From Ahaetulla prasina (Eukaryota > Chordata > Lepidosauria > Squamata > Colubridae), in the NCBI RefSeq assembly GCF_028640845.1, contig NC_080546.1, forward strand, positions 76,812,697 to 76,876,696: 64,000 bases of DNA. Reading direction: 5' to 3'. Numbering within the stretch: position 1 is the first letter of the stretch; the number at the start of each line of letters is the position of its first letter. This document shows, piece after piece, positions 54,163 through 64,000 of the stretch. The notes below the pieces were generated by a model. It saw only the letters and a program-made list of their open reading frames with translations, was not told the DNA's origin and ran no database searches. A program made the position numbers and the translations under genes.

Positions 54163-54515
54163 GTAAAGGTAAAGGTTCCCCTCGCACATACGTGCTAGTC
54201 GTTGCCGACTCTAGGGGGCGGGGCTCATCTCTGTTTCAAAGCCGAAGAGCCAGCACTGTCCGAAGACGTCTCCGTGGTCATGTGGCCGGCATCACTCAAC
54301 GCCAAAGGCGCACAGAACACTGTTACCTTCCCACCAAGGTGGTCCCTATTTTTTCTATTTGCATTTTTACATGCTTTCAAAACTGCTAGGTTGGCAGAAG
54401 CTGGGACAAGTAACGGGAGCTCACCCAGTTACACAGCAGCACTAGGGATTCGAACTCCTGAACTGCCGACCTTTCGATCGACAAACTCAATGTCCTAGCC
54501 CCTGAGCCACTGCGT
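54163..54515 (-). mobile_element. Sauria-type tRNA SINE
   Basis: Well-preserved minus-strand copy: TAAAGGTAAAGGTTCCCC at the left, tRNA-like head (GTGGCTCAGGGGCTAGGACA complement) at the right. Confidence 0.9.
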
Positions 54516-54859
54516 CCCTATACATAAATAACAACCTATATATTTTATCTTCCTAGCTATTTGATAGCCCCCTTTGTTCAAGACAACCACCACCATAGGT
54601 CATTGGTAGGAGACAGATTTCTATGGCAATTAATCTGAAGATTTTATCATCTCTAGTGACAATGATGCTCAGGTGTCAGGATGAAAAGAACTTCTGAAAG
54701 CAGAATAGTGAGGACACCTTTTCCATTAGTCTTTTGAGTAGTATATACAGACCGTACTTCAAATCTGCAGATGGGCCAAAACAACATTTAAATTTAATGG
54801 AATGAAATTAGTATTAAATCTGACATGGCTTCTAATGATACATTTACAAGGTCCTAATG
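54516..54859. other. No recognisable feature
   Basis: Not assigned. Confidence 0.4.
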
Positions 54860-55022
54860 GTGTTTTTTCAAGAGGCAACTGCATTTTCTGGTTTTTCTTT
54901 GAAGACTTTTCACTTCTGATCCAAGAAGCTTCTTCAGCTTCTTCAAATTAAAAACAGAAAGTCCTCTTGAAAAAGCACCTTTGGGACAACTATGACCTGG
55001 ATGAATAAGAATCTCCATAGAT
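54860..55022. repeat. Penelope-like terminal repeats in inverted arrangement
   Basis: 54863-54945 is a minus-strand copy with core CTGAAGAAGCTTCTTGGATC then AGAAGTGAAAAGTC (54937-54904). 54955-55021 is a plus-strand copy (GTCCTCTTGAAAAAGCACC, CTATGACCTGGATGAATAAG). The two are head-to-head. Confidence 0.6.
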
Positions 55023-55051
55023 ATTTATAATGTCCCCTTTATAAAGCCCCT

Positions 55052-55323
55052 TCAGCGCTGTCCGAAGACGTCTCCATGGTCATGTGGCTGGCATAACTCA
55101 ACACCAAAGGCGCACAGAACGCTGTTACCTTCTCACCAAAGGTGGTCTTATTTTTTCTACTTGCATTTTTACGTGCTTTTGAACTGCTAGGTTGGCAGAA
55201 GCTGGGACAAGTAACAGGAGCTCACCCCGTTACACGGCAGCACTAGGGATTCGAACCGCTGAGCTGCCGACCTTTCAATCGACAGGCTTAACGTCCTAGC
55301 CCCTGAGCCACCATGTCCCAAAG
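55052..55323 (-). mobile_element. Sauria-type tRNA SINE, truncated
   Basis: Starts inside the family at AGCGCTGTCCGAAGACGTCTC, lacking the ACCTTT tail; the tRNA-like head at 55323 is intact. Confidence 0.85.
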
Positions 55324-55878
55324 ACAAAAAAATAAAAGTAGAAAATCTGAAAGAATTCAAGGCAATGTATCAGTTAGTTAAATACACATTATACTACTGG
55401 AAAGATGAGAAAGAGGACAAAACAAATTATATGTCAGCTGCGAGAAAGCTTTTAAGTTTGCACAAATGTCTGTTTGGGGCAACAAAGAAGGAGACAGAGA
55501 GTTAGATTTACAGTAGATATATCACAGTAGTCAAATAACTAAGAAGCTTCAACAAAACTCTTCCACAGATGACAACAATCACATGAAGGGCAGGGGAGGG
55601 GGAGCTTTAAAATTTTTAGCAAGGGGTTCTCTAGTCGGCTTCCTGCACCACAGTGGGGAGAGATGTTTTGCCATCCCTGGGCTCCGGAGACTTTTCTCGA
55701 GTCTCTGGAAGGGCAAAACTGCCCCCCCAGCCTCTGGAGGCCCTCTGGAGGCTGAAAAGACCTATTTTTCACCCTCCCTGAGCCTCCTGCATGACCTGCA
55801 CTTACCTGCATCCAAAATGGGCGACGTGGGGACTCCTGGGAGGGGACGGGAGGGGCTTTCCAATTCATCCAGACATGT
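55324..55878. other. Mostly unassigned; repeat copy at 55590-55870
   Basis: TTTAAAATTTTTAGCAAGGG and CTAGTCGGCTTCCTGCACCAC repeat the inverse of 22140-22225. The GC-rich remainder with TCTGGAGGCCCTCTGGAGGC belongs to the same repeat or to an inserted one. Confidence 0.4.
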
Positions 55879-56032
55879 AGAATAGAATAGAATAGAATAG
55901 AATAGAATAGAATAGAATAGAATAGAATAGAATAGAATAGAATAGAATAGAATAGAATAGAATTCTTTATTGGGCAAGTGTGATTGGACACACAAGGGAT
56001 TTGTCCTTGGTGCATATTCTCTCAGTGTACAT
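55879..56032 (-). mobile_element. Snake1-type LINE 3' UTR with (AGAAT)n tail, left part
   Basis: AGAAT array 55879-55961 (about 16 units), then GGGCAAGTGTGATTGGACAC and CACAAGGGATTTGTCCTTGG. The 3' UTR is broken by the L1 at 56044 and continues at 58782. Confidence 0.9.
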
Positions 56033-56681
56033 AAAGAAAAAAAGGGAACTTCCGGTGGCGCCGTAGGCATTGGAGACAGTCCTTTTGGAAAGTCAGCCCC
56101 GCGATCTCATTAAAGTCATTCAGACAGCACTCATCAGCTGTCTGACGGCTTGGAAACCCTTCCCTCAGGAGAAGAGGGAAAGGTGAGCTGCTAGGCGGAG
56201 GTAGAGCTCCCCAAGAGCCCCAGAAAAAATTCTAGGGGCAAAAGGGTGAGAGCTCCCTATTTAAGCCTGGCGAAAGCTCCGGATCCAGGATCCTCTGCAT
56301 TAATTTATTAATGCAGAACAAAATGCCGCGACCATCTCTGCTATCAAGATGAAGATCAATCTTAATTTACTTTAAGCATATGGAGCAAAGGCAGGAGGAC
56401 AGGCTGATGTAAGCACCAGACCTCAACTCAATCTTTGAACGGCACTTGAAAAGAAAGGAAATGGTGCCTCTGTTTAATAGGGCATGAAAACGAAAGTTAA
56501 GGAAGTCTTTGTTAGCATCGTTAGCACCCTTAACTCTGTTTAAACTTGCTGGATTTTATACTTATGTGAAGAAATGTTAAAGAGAAAAGTTGAAGGACTG
56601 CAGAACTGATTTACCCAACCCAAATAAGGAGCTTATGAACAGATTTAACTTTGTTGCAAAGTACAAAGTTTAAGTAAGATG

Positions 56682-57873
56682 GCTTCTATGCAATTAAAGC
56701 CTGCTGTTTCTAAGGAAACTGATGCCTCGTTAGCTCAAATATATAAATTACAAGAAGAGTTGAATGAATTTCTAAAGCCCCAATTTTTGCTATAGACCAA
56801 AAGTTTAAGGAAATTGAAGAGAAAATAATGAACGTTAAAGATACTCTTGCAGCTCAGGATGAAGATATAAAAGAAGATACGCTGGCAGCATTTAAAAGTT
56901 TTTTTGAATACACAAATCAGCTGGATGAAAGAGTTGAAGAAGTTAGTCAAGTTAATTTGGACTTAAAAAATAAAATAGAGGAGCTGCAGACTAAGGTAGA
57001 GACTGCAGATGAAGAACGAGTTTTGTTGCAATATAGAGTAATGGAATCTGCATTGAGAGTGAGAGGTTTGAAAGAAAATAAGTGAGAGAATTTAAAATAT
57101 GTCTTTGCAGAGATTTTTGCACAGATGATTGGACAGAAACCTGTAGATCTTAAAACGCAAATTGAAAAATATTATCGTGTTAATTCATGGGTTGCAAGAG
57201 AAAGACAGTTACCAAGAGATGTAATGATTTATTTTACAACTAGGAAGATCAGGACTGAGATTTTACAAGCTTCTTATAAAAATAAAACTCAAATATTAGG
57301 ACAAGAGGTATTAGTGTTAAAAGAAATTCCCTCAAAAATTTTAAGAAATAGAAAAGAGTTTGCTTTTTTGGTAGACGAATTTAGAAATCGTCAGATACGG
57401 TTTAGATGGGATGTTCCAGCTGGACTAACAGTAAATTATGCAGGAGAGAAATATCGACTTAATACGGTGTTTAAAGCAAGAGATTTTTATACTAACTTAT
57501 TGAAGGCTAGAACTTCACCACTGCTAGAAGTTAAAATGGGAAGAGAAGTGGAAGTGGTTAAAAAGTGTGAGAAGGTAGCAAAGCAAATACAATCTAAAGT
57601 AGAGGCTGTGACCAGTGGTGGGATTCAGCCAGTTCGCACCACTTCGGAGAGAACTGGTTGTTAACTTTCTGAGCAGTTTGGCAAACTGGTTGTTGGAAGA
57701 AATCATTAGGGCAGAGAACCGGTTGTTAAATTACTTGAATCCTACCACTGGCTGTGAGTAAGGAAGAAAGGTTGAAAGCAGCAGGGGAAGAGCAAAGAAT
57801 GATTGTAATTACTAAACGTAAAGAACAAGGAGTAAAGAAGCAACAATTTCAAATGAAAAGAGCTTCTTTTTAA
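56682..57873 (+). pseudogene. L1 ORF1 (RNA-binding chaperone) pseudogene
   Basis: Starts MASMQLKPAVSKETDASLAQ at 56682. A one-base deletion near 56785 shifts the frame; it continues with a coiled-coil (DERVEEVSQVNLDLKNKIEE), RVMESALRVRGLKENK, an in-frame TGA at 57083, and then the RRM/C-terminal part: NSWVARERQLPRDVMIYF, VLVLKEIPSKILRNRKEFAF and RNRQIRFRWDVPAGLTVNYA. The hAT MITE at 57613-57750 plus its TSD interrupts the end; after it the frame resumes as VSKEERLKAAGEEQ and stops at 57871. Removing the MITE and one TSD copy joins the frames, so the insertion came after the ORF1 was in place. Confidence 0.88.
57613..57750. mobile_element. 138-bp hAT-like MITE inside L1 ORF1
   Basis: CAGTGGTGGGATTCAGCC to TTGAATCCTACCACTG; TSD GCTGTGAC/GCTGTGAG at 57605-57612 and 57751-57758 (7 of 8). 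Confidence 0.93.
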
Positions 57874-58171
57874 GAGAAAGGGTAAATCACAAGCAAAATT
57901 TTTGGATATAAAAAGTACAAAAGGATAATTTATATTTGGCTTTAGTAAGTAGTTAATTAGATAAGTATAAAACTCAAGGGAATTTTTTTTCTCTCTTATA
58001 TAAAATGCTTTATAGATGGTATTTGGAAATTAAATTGGGGTGTATAGGTTTTAATCTGTAATTTAAATGTGGGAGATATATTGTAATGTTATTTTATTAT
58101 ATATGGTGGATTTAGTTATGTTAGACAAAAATTGATGTTGGGTCATATAAAGTGTTGGTAAAAAATTTAAA

Positions 58172-58547
58172 AAAAGAAATGGAATTGGTTAAGGTTTGTA
58201 TGACAAAATGGTTATAAAATATTTGGTAATTTACTGAAATGGAAATATGGGGGAGTAAAAAATTGGGTTAAATGTTAATTTTATATAAGTTAAAAAGTTA
58301 AGAGAGAAAATTTTATAAAACGTTAAAGTTTGGTTGATTATATAAAAAAAATTAGAAGAAGATAATGTTTATTTAGTAATTGATGTTATTGGGTAAGGAT
58401 GTTAAAAGTACTGAACTGTTGGAAATGGTGGAAATTTCAGTGTACCTGAATGAATACCCACAAGAAAATATACTGGAATGAAGAAGATGGACTGACTATA
58501 ATTAGAACAATTATTGGGTGAAGAAATATCAAATATCTTATGAATGA
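58172..58547 (+). pseudogene. L1 ORF2 C-terminal scraps
   Basis: With stops and shifts: EMELVKVCMTKWL, ERKFYKTLKFG, then ELLEMVEISVYLNEYPQE and RRWTDY, WVKKYQISYE-stop at 58547. These align to EMELVKDCMVKWA, KRKFYKMFYRW and the LAEMAKISAYLKDCTQE … WIDYIQNKY end of the L1 at 43795. The RT, endonuclease and cysteine-rich parts are absent. Confidence 0.75.
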
Positions 58548-58781
58548 ACATTTCCTTTTTTCCCCCCTTTATTATGGAGAAGGAGAGTTGACGTTATAGG
58601 GGAGGGATGGGAATTTATGGATAATTAGTGTATTCTAGCTTATGATTGTTAGATTTTATACCCTGTATTTTGCTCTGGGAAGTCCGGGGATGGGTGGGTT
58701 GGTGAAGATGGGGAGGAGGGGAGTGGAATGTATTGAAAAAATTCTTTGTAAAACTCTTTAATAAAAAAAAGAAAGAAAAAA

Positions 58782-59000
58782 TATATTAGTCAAGAATCAT
58801 ACATACAACACTTAGTGATAGTCATAGGATACCAATAAGCAATCAAATCATACTAGGAAACAATAAAACAATATAAGTTGTAAAGATACAAGCAATATGG
58901 ATATAGCCATAAGTGGGAAGAGAAGAAGAATCGTAATAGTTTTGGTAGTTAATTTGACAGTATTGTGAGAATTAGTTGTTTAGCAGAGTAATGTAACTAT
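58782..59000 (-). mobile_element. Snake1-type LINE 3' UTR, right part
   Basis: AGTCAAGAATCATACATAC, ACTTAGTGATAGTCATAGGA and GTTGTTTAGCAGAGTAATG continue the inverted 3' UTR begun at 55962. Confidence 0.8.
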
Positions 59001-60208
59001 TTATTAGATTTTTTTTTAGCTTTGAGTGATTTATGACTTTTAAAAAAAATCTCAGGATCCATGCTCAGCACCAAATAACATTTTAAGAGAGTGTGAAATT
59101 GTGTTCACCTCCTTACTGTGGGCAAGAAAAACACCTACCTATAGTAAGCTTCTTCGTGACTCTTTCTGACCCTTTAAGTCTCCATTCAATTCCTATTCTC
59201 ACAAAAGCATATCCGTGCACTCTTTCCGTGAGCTTTTCTAGACCCCAAATCTAATATTAATCTCTTTTCTTCTGCAAGAGATTAACGATGATTGGGAGTT
59301 TGAATCTGGAGGTTTGCGGCCCTATCAATCCCTCAACTCTCTGAACCAAAAATTAGCACACATAGAAAGATGCTATGCTATCCTTATACCACTTTAGCAC
59401 ACTTAAATCACATGCCTGGAGGGGGGAAAAAATCAATGAGAATTCCTGTTGGTACAGCCATCTGTCTTCATGCCCATAATTAACTCTCTCTCAAATACCA
59501 CTGTACTGAAAATTGAACAATATTTCGATGTAGGCAGACTGTAATTACATAGATAACATCAAGTTTGTCACCTACACATTTGAAATTTAATTTTCTATAT
59601 GTGAAAATGCATCTTAATAAATTCTATAGATTAGGGTAAAGGAAGTTGCCATTGCACAGAATGCCTTTTATAGATTCACAGCTGTTTCTGACTATTGTCG
59701 TTTTGCCTGATGACTCCCCTCTAAGCATTTTTAAAATTAATTAACTATGTATGAAATGCCTTCAATGAACTAGATTCTACTCTAATAGAAGGAGCATTCC
59801 AAGGTCTCAGCCGGAGGTCTTTTGCAAGTAAGGTAGCTGAAATAGGACACCAGTACTATAATTGTTCTGCCTTATGATATGTGACTAATTCGTCTGTAGT
59901 CACAAATATACTTTTTAATATATTGCAGCAAAACAGAATGGCTGCTATGCATGTGCCCTACACATCCAAGTAAATAAATACGTGGCAGTTGTATCACTTG
60001 TGCAATTTTTGAAAATGAGAAAGAGCAACAGGGAGTTATGTTTCCCACTTCCCACTTCCAAGCTCAAATTATATTCCAAATATGGAATCAGTAATGAAGG
60101 AAATCACTCAATTCTGAGCAATGTCAATTTAATCTGAATTCTATATGTTTCACCATTCCTTTATTATAGAAACAGCACGACCTATCTCTTGAAATATGGA
60201 CTTAAATC
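59001..60208. other. Single-copy-looking sequence
   Basis: About 1.2 kb with no recognised repeat or coding frame. Confidence 0.4.
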
Positions 60209-60511
60209 CAGGGGTGGGATTGCCGGTTCGGGCTGGTTCGGGTGAACCACTAGTTAAATTGCTGGCTGGCTCCACCACTTCCCACCCTCTCCTTCCAGGA
60301 GTCCCCATGCACCCCATTTTGGGTCCTAAAATGGGGGTGCAGGGGGGTGCAGGGTGCAGTGCCCCCCCACAGCCCGTTTTCGCTTCCAGGAGGGTGCAGG
60401 AGGCCAAGTGCTGCCTGTCACAATCTCTGGCCACGACCACCATGGCCACGGCTACCCATCCGGTCATTAGGGCAGAGAACCAGTTGTTAAAGCATTTGAC
60501 TCCCACCACTG
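60209..60511. mobile_element. hAT-like MITE, long form
   Basis: Ends CAGGGGTGGGATTGCCGG and TTTGACTCCCACCACTG; TSD CTTAAATC/CTTAGGTC (6 of 8). The right end is the same type as in 31149; the GC-rich middle differs. Confidence 0.8.
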
Positions 60512-60870
60512 CTTAGGTCTCATCCCCTTCTCAAGGTGCTCTAATAAAGGCTCGGTCAGAATAGCAGGCAAAATCCAATGTGATGATAGGAGCAATATCT
60601 GAACATAAATTATCTGGAATTCCTTCATGGTCTGTGAACTCTAATATGCTAGAGATATAGTATTTCTAAAGTATGCTTGTATCTCACATGGACTTGACAC
60701 GTCATTATTTCAGAGCATATATGACTGAGAGACTGTCATTTCTTTTAAGGAGGTTACTTTGCTAGAGCCATCATATGTTTTCTTCCAAACACATCCTCCT
60801 TGGAGCCATTCATTTCTGACAACTTCTCTCCGTTGTCCAGCCTTCCCATTTTTGGCAAACAGTTGTTGAA

Positions 60871-60872
<2 letters not shown>

Positions 60873-60941
<69 letters not shown>

Positions 60942-60942
60942 T
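60873..60942. repeat. Inverted microsatellite (TTA)n-(TAA)n
   Basis: About eight TTA units followed directly by about fourteen TAA units, giving a near-perfect palindrome. Confidence 0.95.
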
Positions 60943-60945
60943 TTT

Positions 60946-61262
60946 AATTTGAATACCGCCCTTCTCCCGAAGGACTCAGGGCAGTGAACAACCAGATAAA
61001 ATACAAACACAAACACATATAATATTAAGAACAACCCTTAAAAAACTTATTCAATTGGCCAGAAAATTTTAAATACAATTACACCCTATAAAATTACAGA
61101 AATTTAAAACCCATTAAATTAAATTAAAATTTTAACAATCAAGCCAGTCCAGCCATACGAAATAAATAGGTTTTAAGTTCATGGCAAAAGGTCCTAAGGT
61201 CAGATAATTGTCAAAGTCCAGGGGGAAGCTCGTTCCACAGGGTAGGAGCCCCCACAGAGGGT
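60946..61262 (-). pseudogene. L2-like LINE, decayed 3' end
   Basis: Tail complement TACCGCCCTTCTCCCGAAGG, 3' UTR and the end of the coding part (complement of CTCGTTCCACAGGGTAGGAGC encoding APTLWNEL-like) as in 21209-21745. Confidence 0.7.
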
Positions 61263-61865
61263 TATCAAAACAACAAGGACAATGTAAAGTATGCTATCAT
61301 GCTTTTCTGCTGCCTCAAGAAATAAAAGAAAGCACTTTAATGTGACTGCGATGAAGAACCCTTAGTTAATCAAAATGTCTGCTCTACGTAGATCCCTGAT
61401 AAGATTCTGGATTTTTCCTGTGTTTAAAATATCTTCCAATTCTCTCAGCAAATAGTCATTTCTGTGTGATTATATCAAATTCCAATAAACTCTCAATTTC
61501 AGAAATCAATAAGATGTTTGAGAGGAGTGCCAGTCACGTCAGCCAGATAATGCTTGTGTCTTCAATAATTCATCAGAACCCATTAACTTCTAAGAGCAGA
61601 CCATTTAATAGCTTTCCACACTTCTACAACATTAAATCATTTAAAAGCCTATAGTTAATGGGAAATGAACCATCCATCAGAAAAGAATAGACATAAAATC
61701 TCCTGTTTTCAGAGTAATGTTATGGAAGGTAGTAAACAAGAAATTAACACCATGCCATTGTCTCTTTGGTGAGCATGCAGTCTTTCCAGAGATCAAGAGT
61801 ACGTAATTTGACTTGTATTCTACAAGTTTTGCCTCCAAAACTTGTATGATAAAAATTTTTATGAG
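61263..61865. other. Single-copy-looking sequence
   Basis: No repeat or gene recognised. Confidence 0.4.
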
Positions 61866-62275
61866 CATAGCTCATAAAATCATCTGCTACAATGTCTTAC
61901 CTGTCAATGACTACTTCAGCTTCAACCACAACAACAATACACGAGCACACAATAGATACAAACTTAAAGTGAACAGCTCCAAACTCAATTGCAGAAAATA
62001 TGACTTCAGTAACAGAGTTGTTAATGCCTGGAATGCACTACCAGACTCTGTGGTCTCTTCCCAAAATCCCCAAAACTTTAACCTAAGACTGTCTACTGTT
62101 GACCTCACTCCATTCCTAAGAGGTCTGTAAGGGGCGTGCATAAGAGCACCAGCGTGCCTACCGTCCCTGTCTTAATGTTCCCTTTAATTGCATTCATTTT
62201 ATGTATTCAATTCATGCTTATACTCATATATATTATCTAATATGTACTCGACAAAATAAATAAATAAAAATAATA
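61866..62275 (+). pseudogene. CR1/Jockey-like LINE, C-terminus and 3' UTR
   Basis: AHKIICYNVLPVNDYFSFNH, AHNRYKLKVNSSKLNCRKYD, SNRVVNAWNALPDSVVSSQN and LTPFLRGL-stop at 62130, with a 3' UTR ending in AAATA units at 62252-62275. The remaining coding segment is open, the best preserved C-terminus of this family here. Confidence 0.85.
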
Positions 62276-63069
62276 AAACTTCCATGATTATGCTGCTAAA
62301 AAAACTGATAGAAAATGCCAAGATTGCGATAGGTGTTTCCCGGTAATCTTGGACTTGAAAGTAAATTAGATAGATGTGCATAACCTGATATGTATAACAC
62401 ATTTATGAAGATGAAAAATATCCTAAATCCCATGAAATAATATATTTTTTTAAAAAAATGGCTGAAAATCACAATTCCCAGCACATTGCATCTTTCAAAA
62501 AGTATGACTCCTTTCTATGAAAAGTTGTCTGCCGCTGTAATAAATTATGTGGTTGTATATTTTTTCTGTCTCATGCCAAAACGAGCAAGCTTCCATAGCC
62601 TGGTGGTCTCCCATTACTATGGCAATACATAGTCAGAGGGACAATGGGTTATGCCGCCCATCACTTTAGTAATCAAAATAAAATCTAGGATCCTGAAATA
62701 TGAAATCGAATATATTCTTTTTTCCTGAATATTTCAGAAAGTTATTCATACCCCCTAAAGCAGAATGCAAACTGAAAGCAGAATGCAAACTGAATCTAAA
62801 AATTACATGAAAGACTAGACCTTTCTGTATTCTAACAGTCTGCTGCTATTTTTGTTTTGCTGTTTTGTAATTAGACTTTAGGGAAAAAATGTAAAAGCTT
62901 TATAGTTTGATTGTACATATAAGAAACTAAATACGTTAGTTAAAGATATGAATTTAGATGTATTTATTGCTACATGATCAGGATTTCCCCTTTTTTGCTG
63001 TTTTCACTGATAATTATTTCTACCACTACTGCAAATAATATTTTAATCCTAGCCTAAAACCTAAATTAG
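62276..63069. other. Single-copy-looking sequence
   Basis: Contains the dense words CATAGCCTGGTGGTCTCCC and TTACTATGGCAATACATAG near 62600; a 17-bp direct repeat GCAGAATGCAAACTGAA at 62760 and 62778. No gene seen. Confidence 0.35.
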
Positions 63070-63424
63070 AGGGATACAGTGGCTCAGTGGCTAAGATGCT
63101 AAGCTTGTCGATCGAAAGTTGAGCAGTTCAGTGGTTCGAATCCCTAGTTCTGCCATGTAACGGGTTGAGCTCTCGTTACTTGTCCCAGCTTCTGCCAACC
63201 TAGCAGTTTGAAAGCACCTAAAAAATCCAAGTAGAAAAATAGGGACCACTTTGGTGGGAAGGTAACAGTGTTCTGTGCGCCTTTGGCATTTGGTCATCAC
63301 GGCCACATTACCACAGAGATGTCTTCGGACAGTGCTGGCTCTTCAGCTTTGAAACAGAAATGAGTACTACCCCCTAGAGTCAGGAACAACTAGCACATAT
63401 GTGCAAGGCGAACCTTTACCTTTA
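63070..63424 (+). mobile_element. Sauria-type tRNA SINE
   Basis: Nearly full-length: ACAGTGGCTCAGTGGCTAAG, TCAGTGGTTCGAATCCC, CAACTAGCACATATGTGC and the end AACCTTTACCTTT. Confidence 0.9.
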
Positions 63425-63689
63425 AAAACTAAATTAAACCAGCTGCATCATCACAGTCTTTAAGGCTAGTCCAATAGGACTAGAGTAGGTGTGATAATTT
63501 TTCAACTCAGTTAAATCTGGAGACCCCACTTCTACCTAGGTGCATACTGTAACTTTTTCAGATCCTCCTCATATGTTCCCAGCAACTGCCTCCATGCAAG
63601 AGAGGGAAGGAAGGGGAAAGGTGAGAGAGGAGAAGGGGGAAGAACAGGAGAAAAAGGAGATGGTACAACTGCTCTTCAACTTATAACAA

Positions 63690-64000
63690 TAATAACTCTC
63701 ACAATAGTAGACAACACAGTATCAACAGTAGAAACCTTTAAATTTCTAGGTTCTATCATATCGCAATATCTAAAATGGACAGCTAACATCAAAAACATCA
63801 TCAAAAAAGGACAACAAAGAATGTTCTTTCTGCGCCAACACAGTAAGCTCAAACTGCCCAAGGAGCTGCTGATTCAATTCTACAGAGGAATTATTGAGTC
63901 TGTCATTTGCACCTCTATAACTGTCTGGTTTGGTTCTGCAACCCAACAAGAAAAACACAGACTTCAGAGGATAACTAGAACTGCAGAAAAAATAATTGCT
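63690..64000 (+). pseudogene. Snake1-type LINE RT C-terminus, runs off the window
   Basis: FKFLGSIISQYLKWTANI, KNIIKKGQQRMFFLRQHS, PKELLIQFYRGIIESVICTS and WFGSATQQEKHRLQRI match 36110-36420. The fragment is cut by the window edge, and its left side starts abruptly after a purine-rich stretch. Confidence 0.88.

Larger units (their letters stand above)
56044..58771 (+). mobile_element. Internally deleted L1 element with 5' UTR, ORF1 and poly(A)
   Basis: Starts GGGAACTTCCGGTGGCGCCG (56044) and ends AATAAAAAAAAG; flanked by AAAGAAAAAA at 56033-56042 and 58772-58781. It has a roughly 640-bp 5' UTR, a decayed ORF1, and about 0.9 kb that holds only scraps of ORF2. A full reptile L1 would have a 3.5-4 kb ORF2 here, so most of ORF2 is missing although both ends are present. 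Confidence 0.85.

Overview
The window looks like intergenic or intronic nuclear DNA of a squamate reptile, most likely a snake. The indicators are repeat families: CR1-L3-type LINEs with a very conserved 3' UTR that ends in long (AGAAT)n arrays (the tail-microsatellite arrangement described for snakes), Sauria-type tRNA SINEs ending in ACCTTT repeats, a second tRNA SINE with an L2-like tail, Bov-B, R4/Dong-like, CR1, L2 and L1 LINEs, a short-LTR Ty3/gypsy element, and many 8-bp-TSD hAT-like MITEs. No bacterial-style genes, rRNA genes, functional tRNA genes or CRISPR arrays were seen. No complete protein-coding gene is visible; two possible host exons (20448-20632 minus, 23771-23860 plus) are flagged as candidates only.

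Layout. 0-7.5 kb: gypsy LTR/gag edge, R4-like endonuclease remnant, a triple nest (MITE > LTR > hAT MITE), microsatellites, and a solo LTR with a perfect 5-bp TSD inside an old MITE. 7.6-11.1 kb: about 2.5 tandem copies of a 1.35-kb unit (LTR + hAT MITE), with a SINE present in only one copy. 12.06-14.75 kb: a young 1,345-bp tandem duplication bounded by T-runs. 15-19.5 kb: Sauria SINE, Snake1-type tail and two minus-strand LINEs of one CR1/Jockey-like family, the second with a recognisable reverse transcriptase. 19.5-25.3 kb: mostly single-copy, with both exon candidates, an L2 end, an LTR and a LINE end. 25.3-34.8 kb: hAT-like MITEs, CR1 and Snake1 fragments between single-copy stretches. 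34.8-37.3 kb: an L2-like LINE broken by a solo LTR, then Snake1 and SINE insertions. 38.3-39.0 kb: conserved-looking single-copy DNA with an X-box-like palindrome. 39.0-46.8 kb: a CR1 interrupted by Bov-B and a 2.7-kb tandem duplication whose breakpoints sit at Bov-B ends; a 1.6-kb L1 inserted later into the second copy. 46.8-64 kb: more hAT MITEs, CR1, LTR, SINEs, an internally deleted L1 that landed inside a Snake1 3' UTR and was itself hit by a hAT MITE, and a Snake1 LINE running off the right edge.

The elements do not form a pathway. What the window records well is relative timing: nested insertions with intact target-site duplications, insertions present in one copy of a duplication only, and recombination between LINE copies. 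The most interesting signals are a hammerhead-ribozyme-like core with compensatory stem changes in a dispersed repeat that resembles Penelope-like element termini, a protein-like tail conserved inside the U3 end of an LTR family, the ORF1-retaining/ORF2-gutted L1, and the Bov-B-bounded duplication. All homology calls come from reading the sequence and recalling families; no search or alignment was run.
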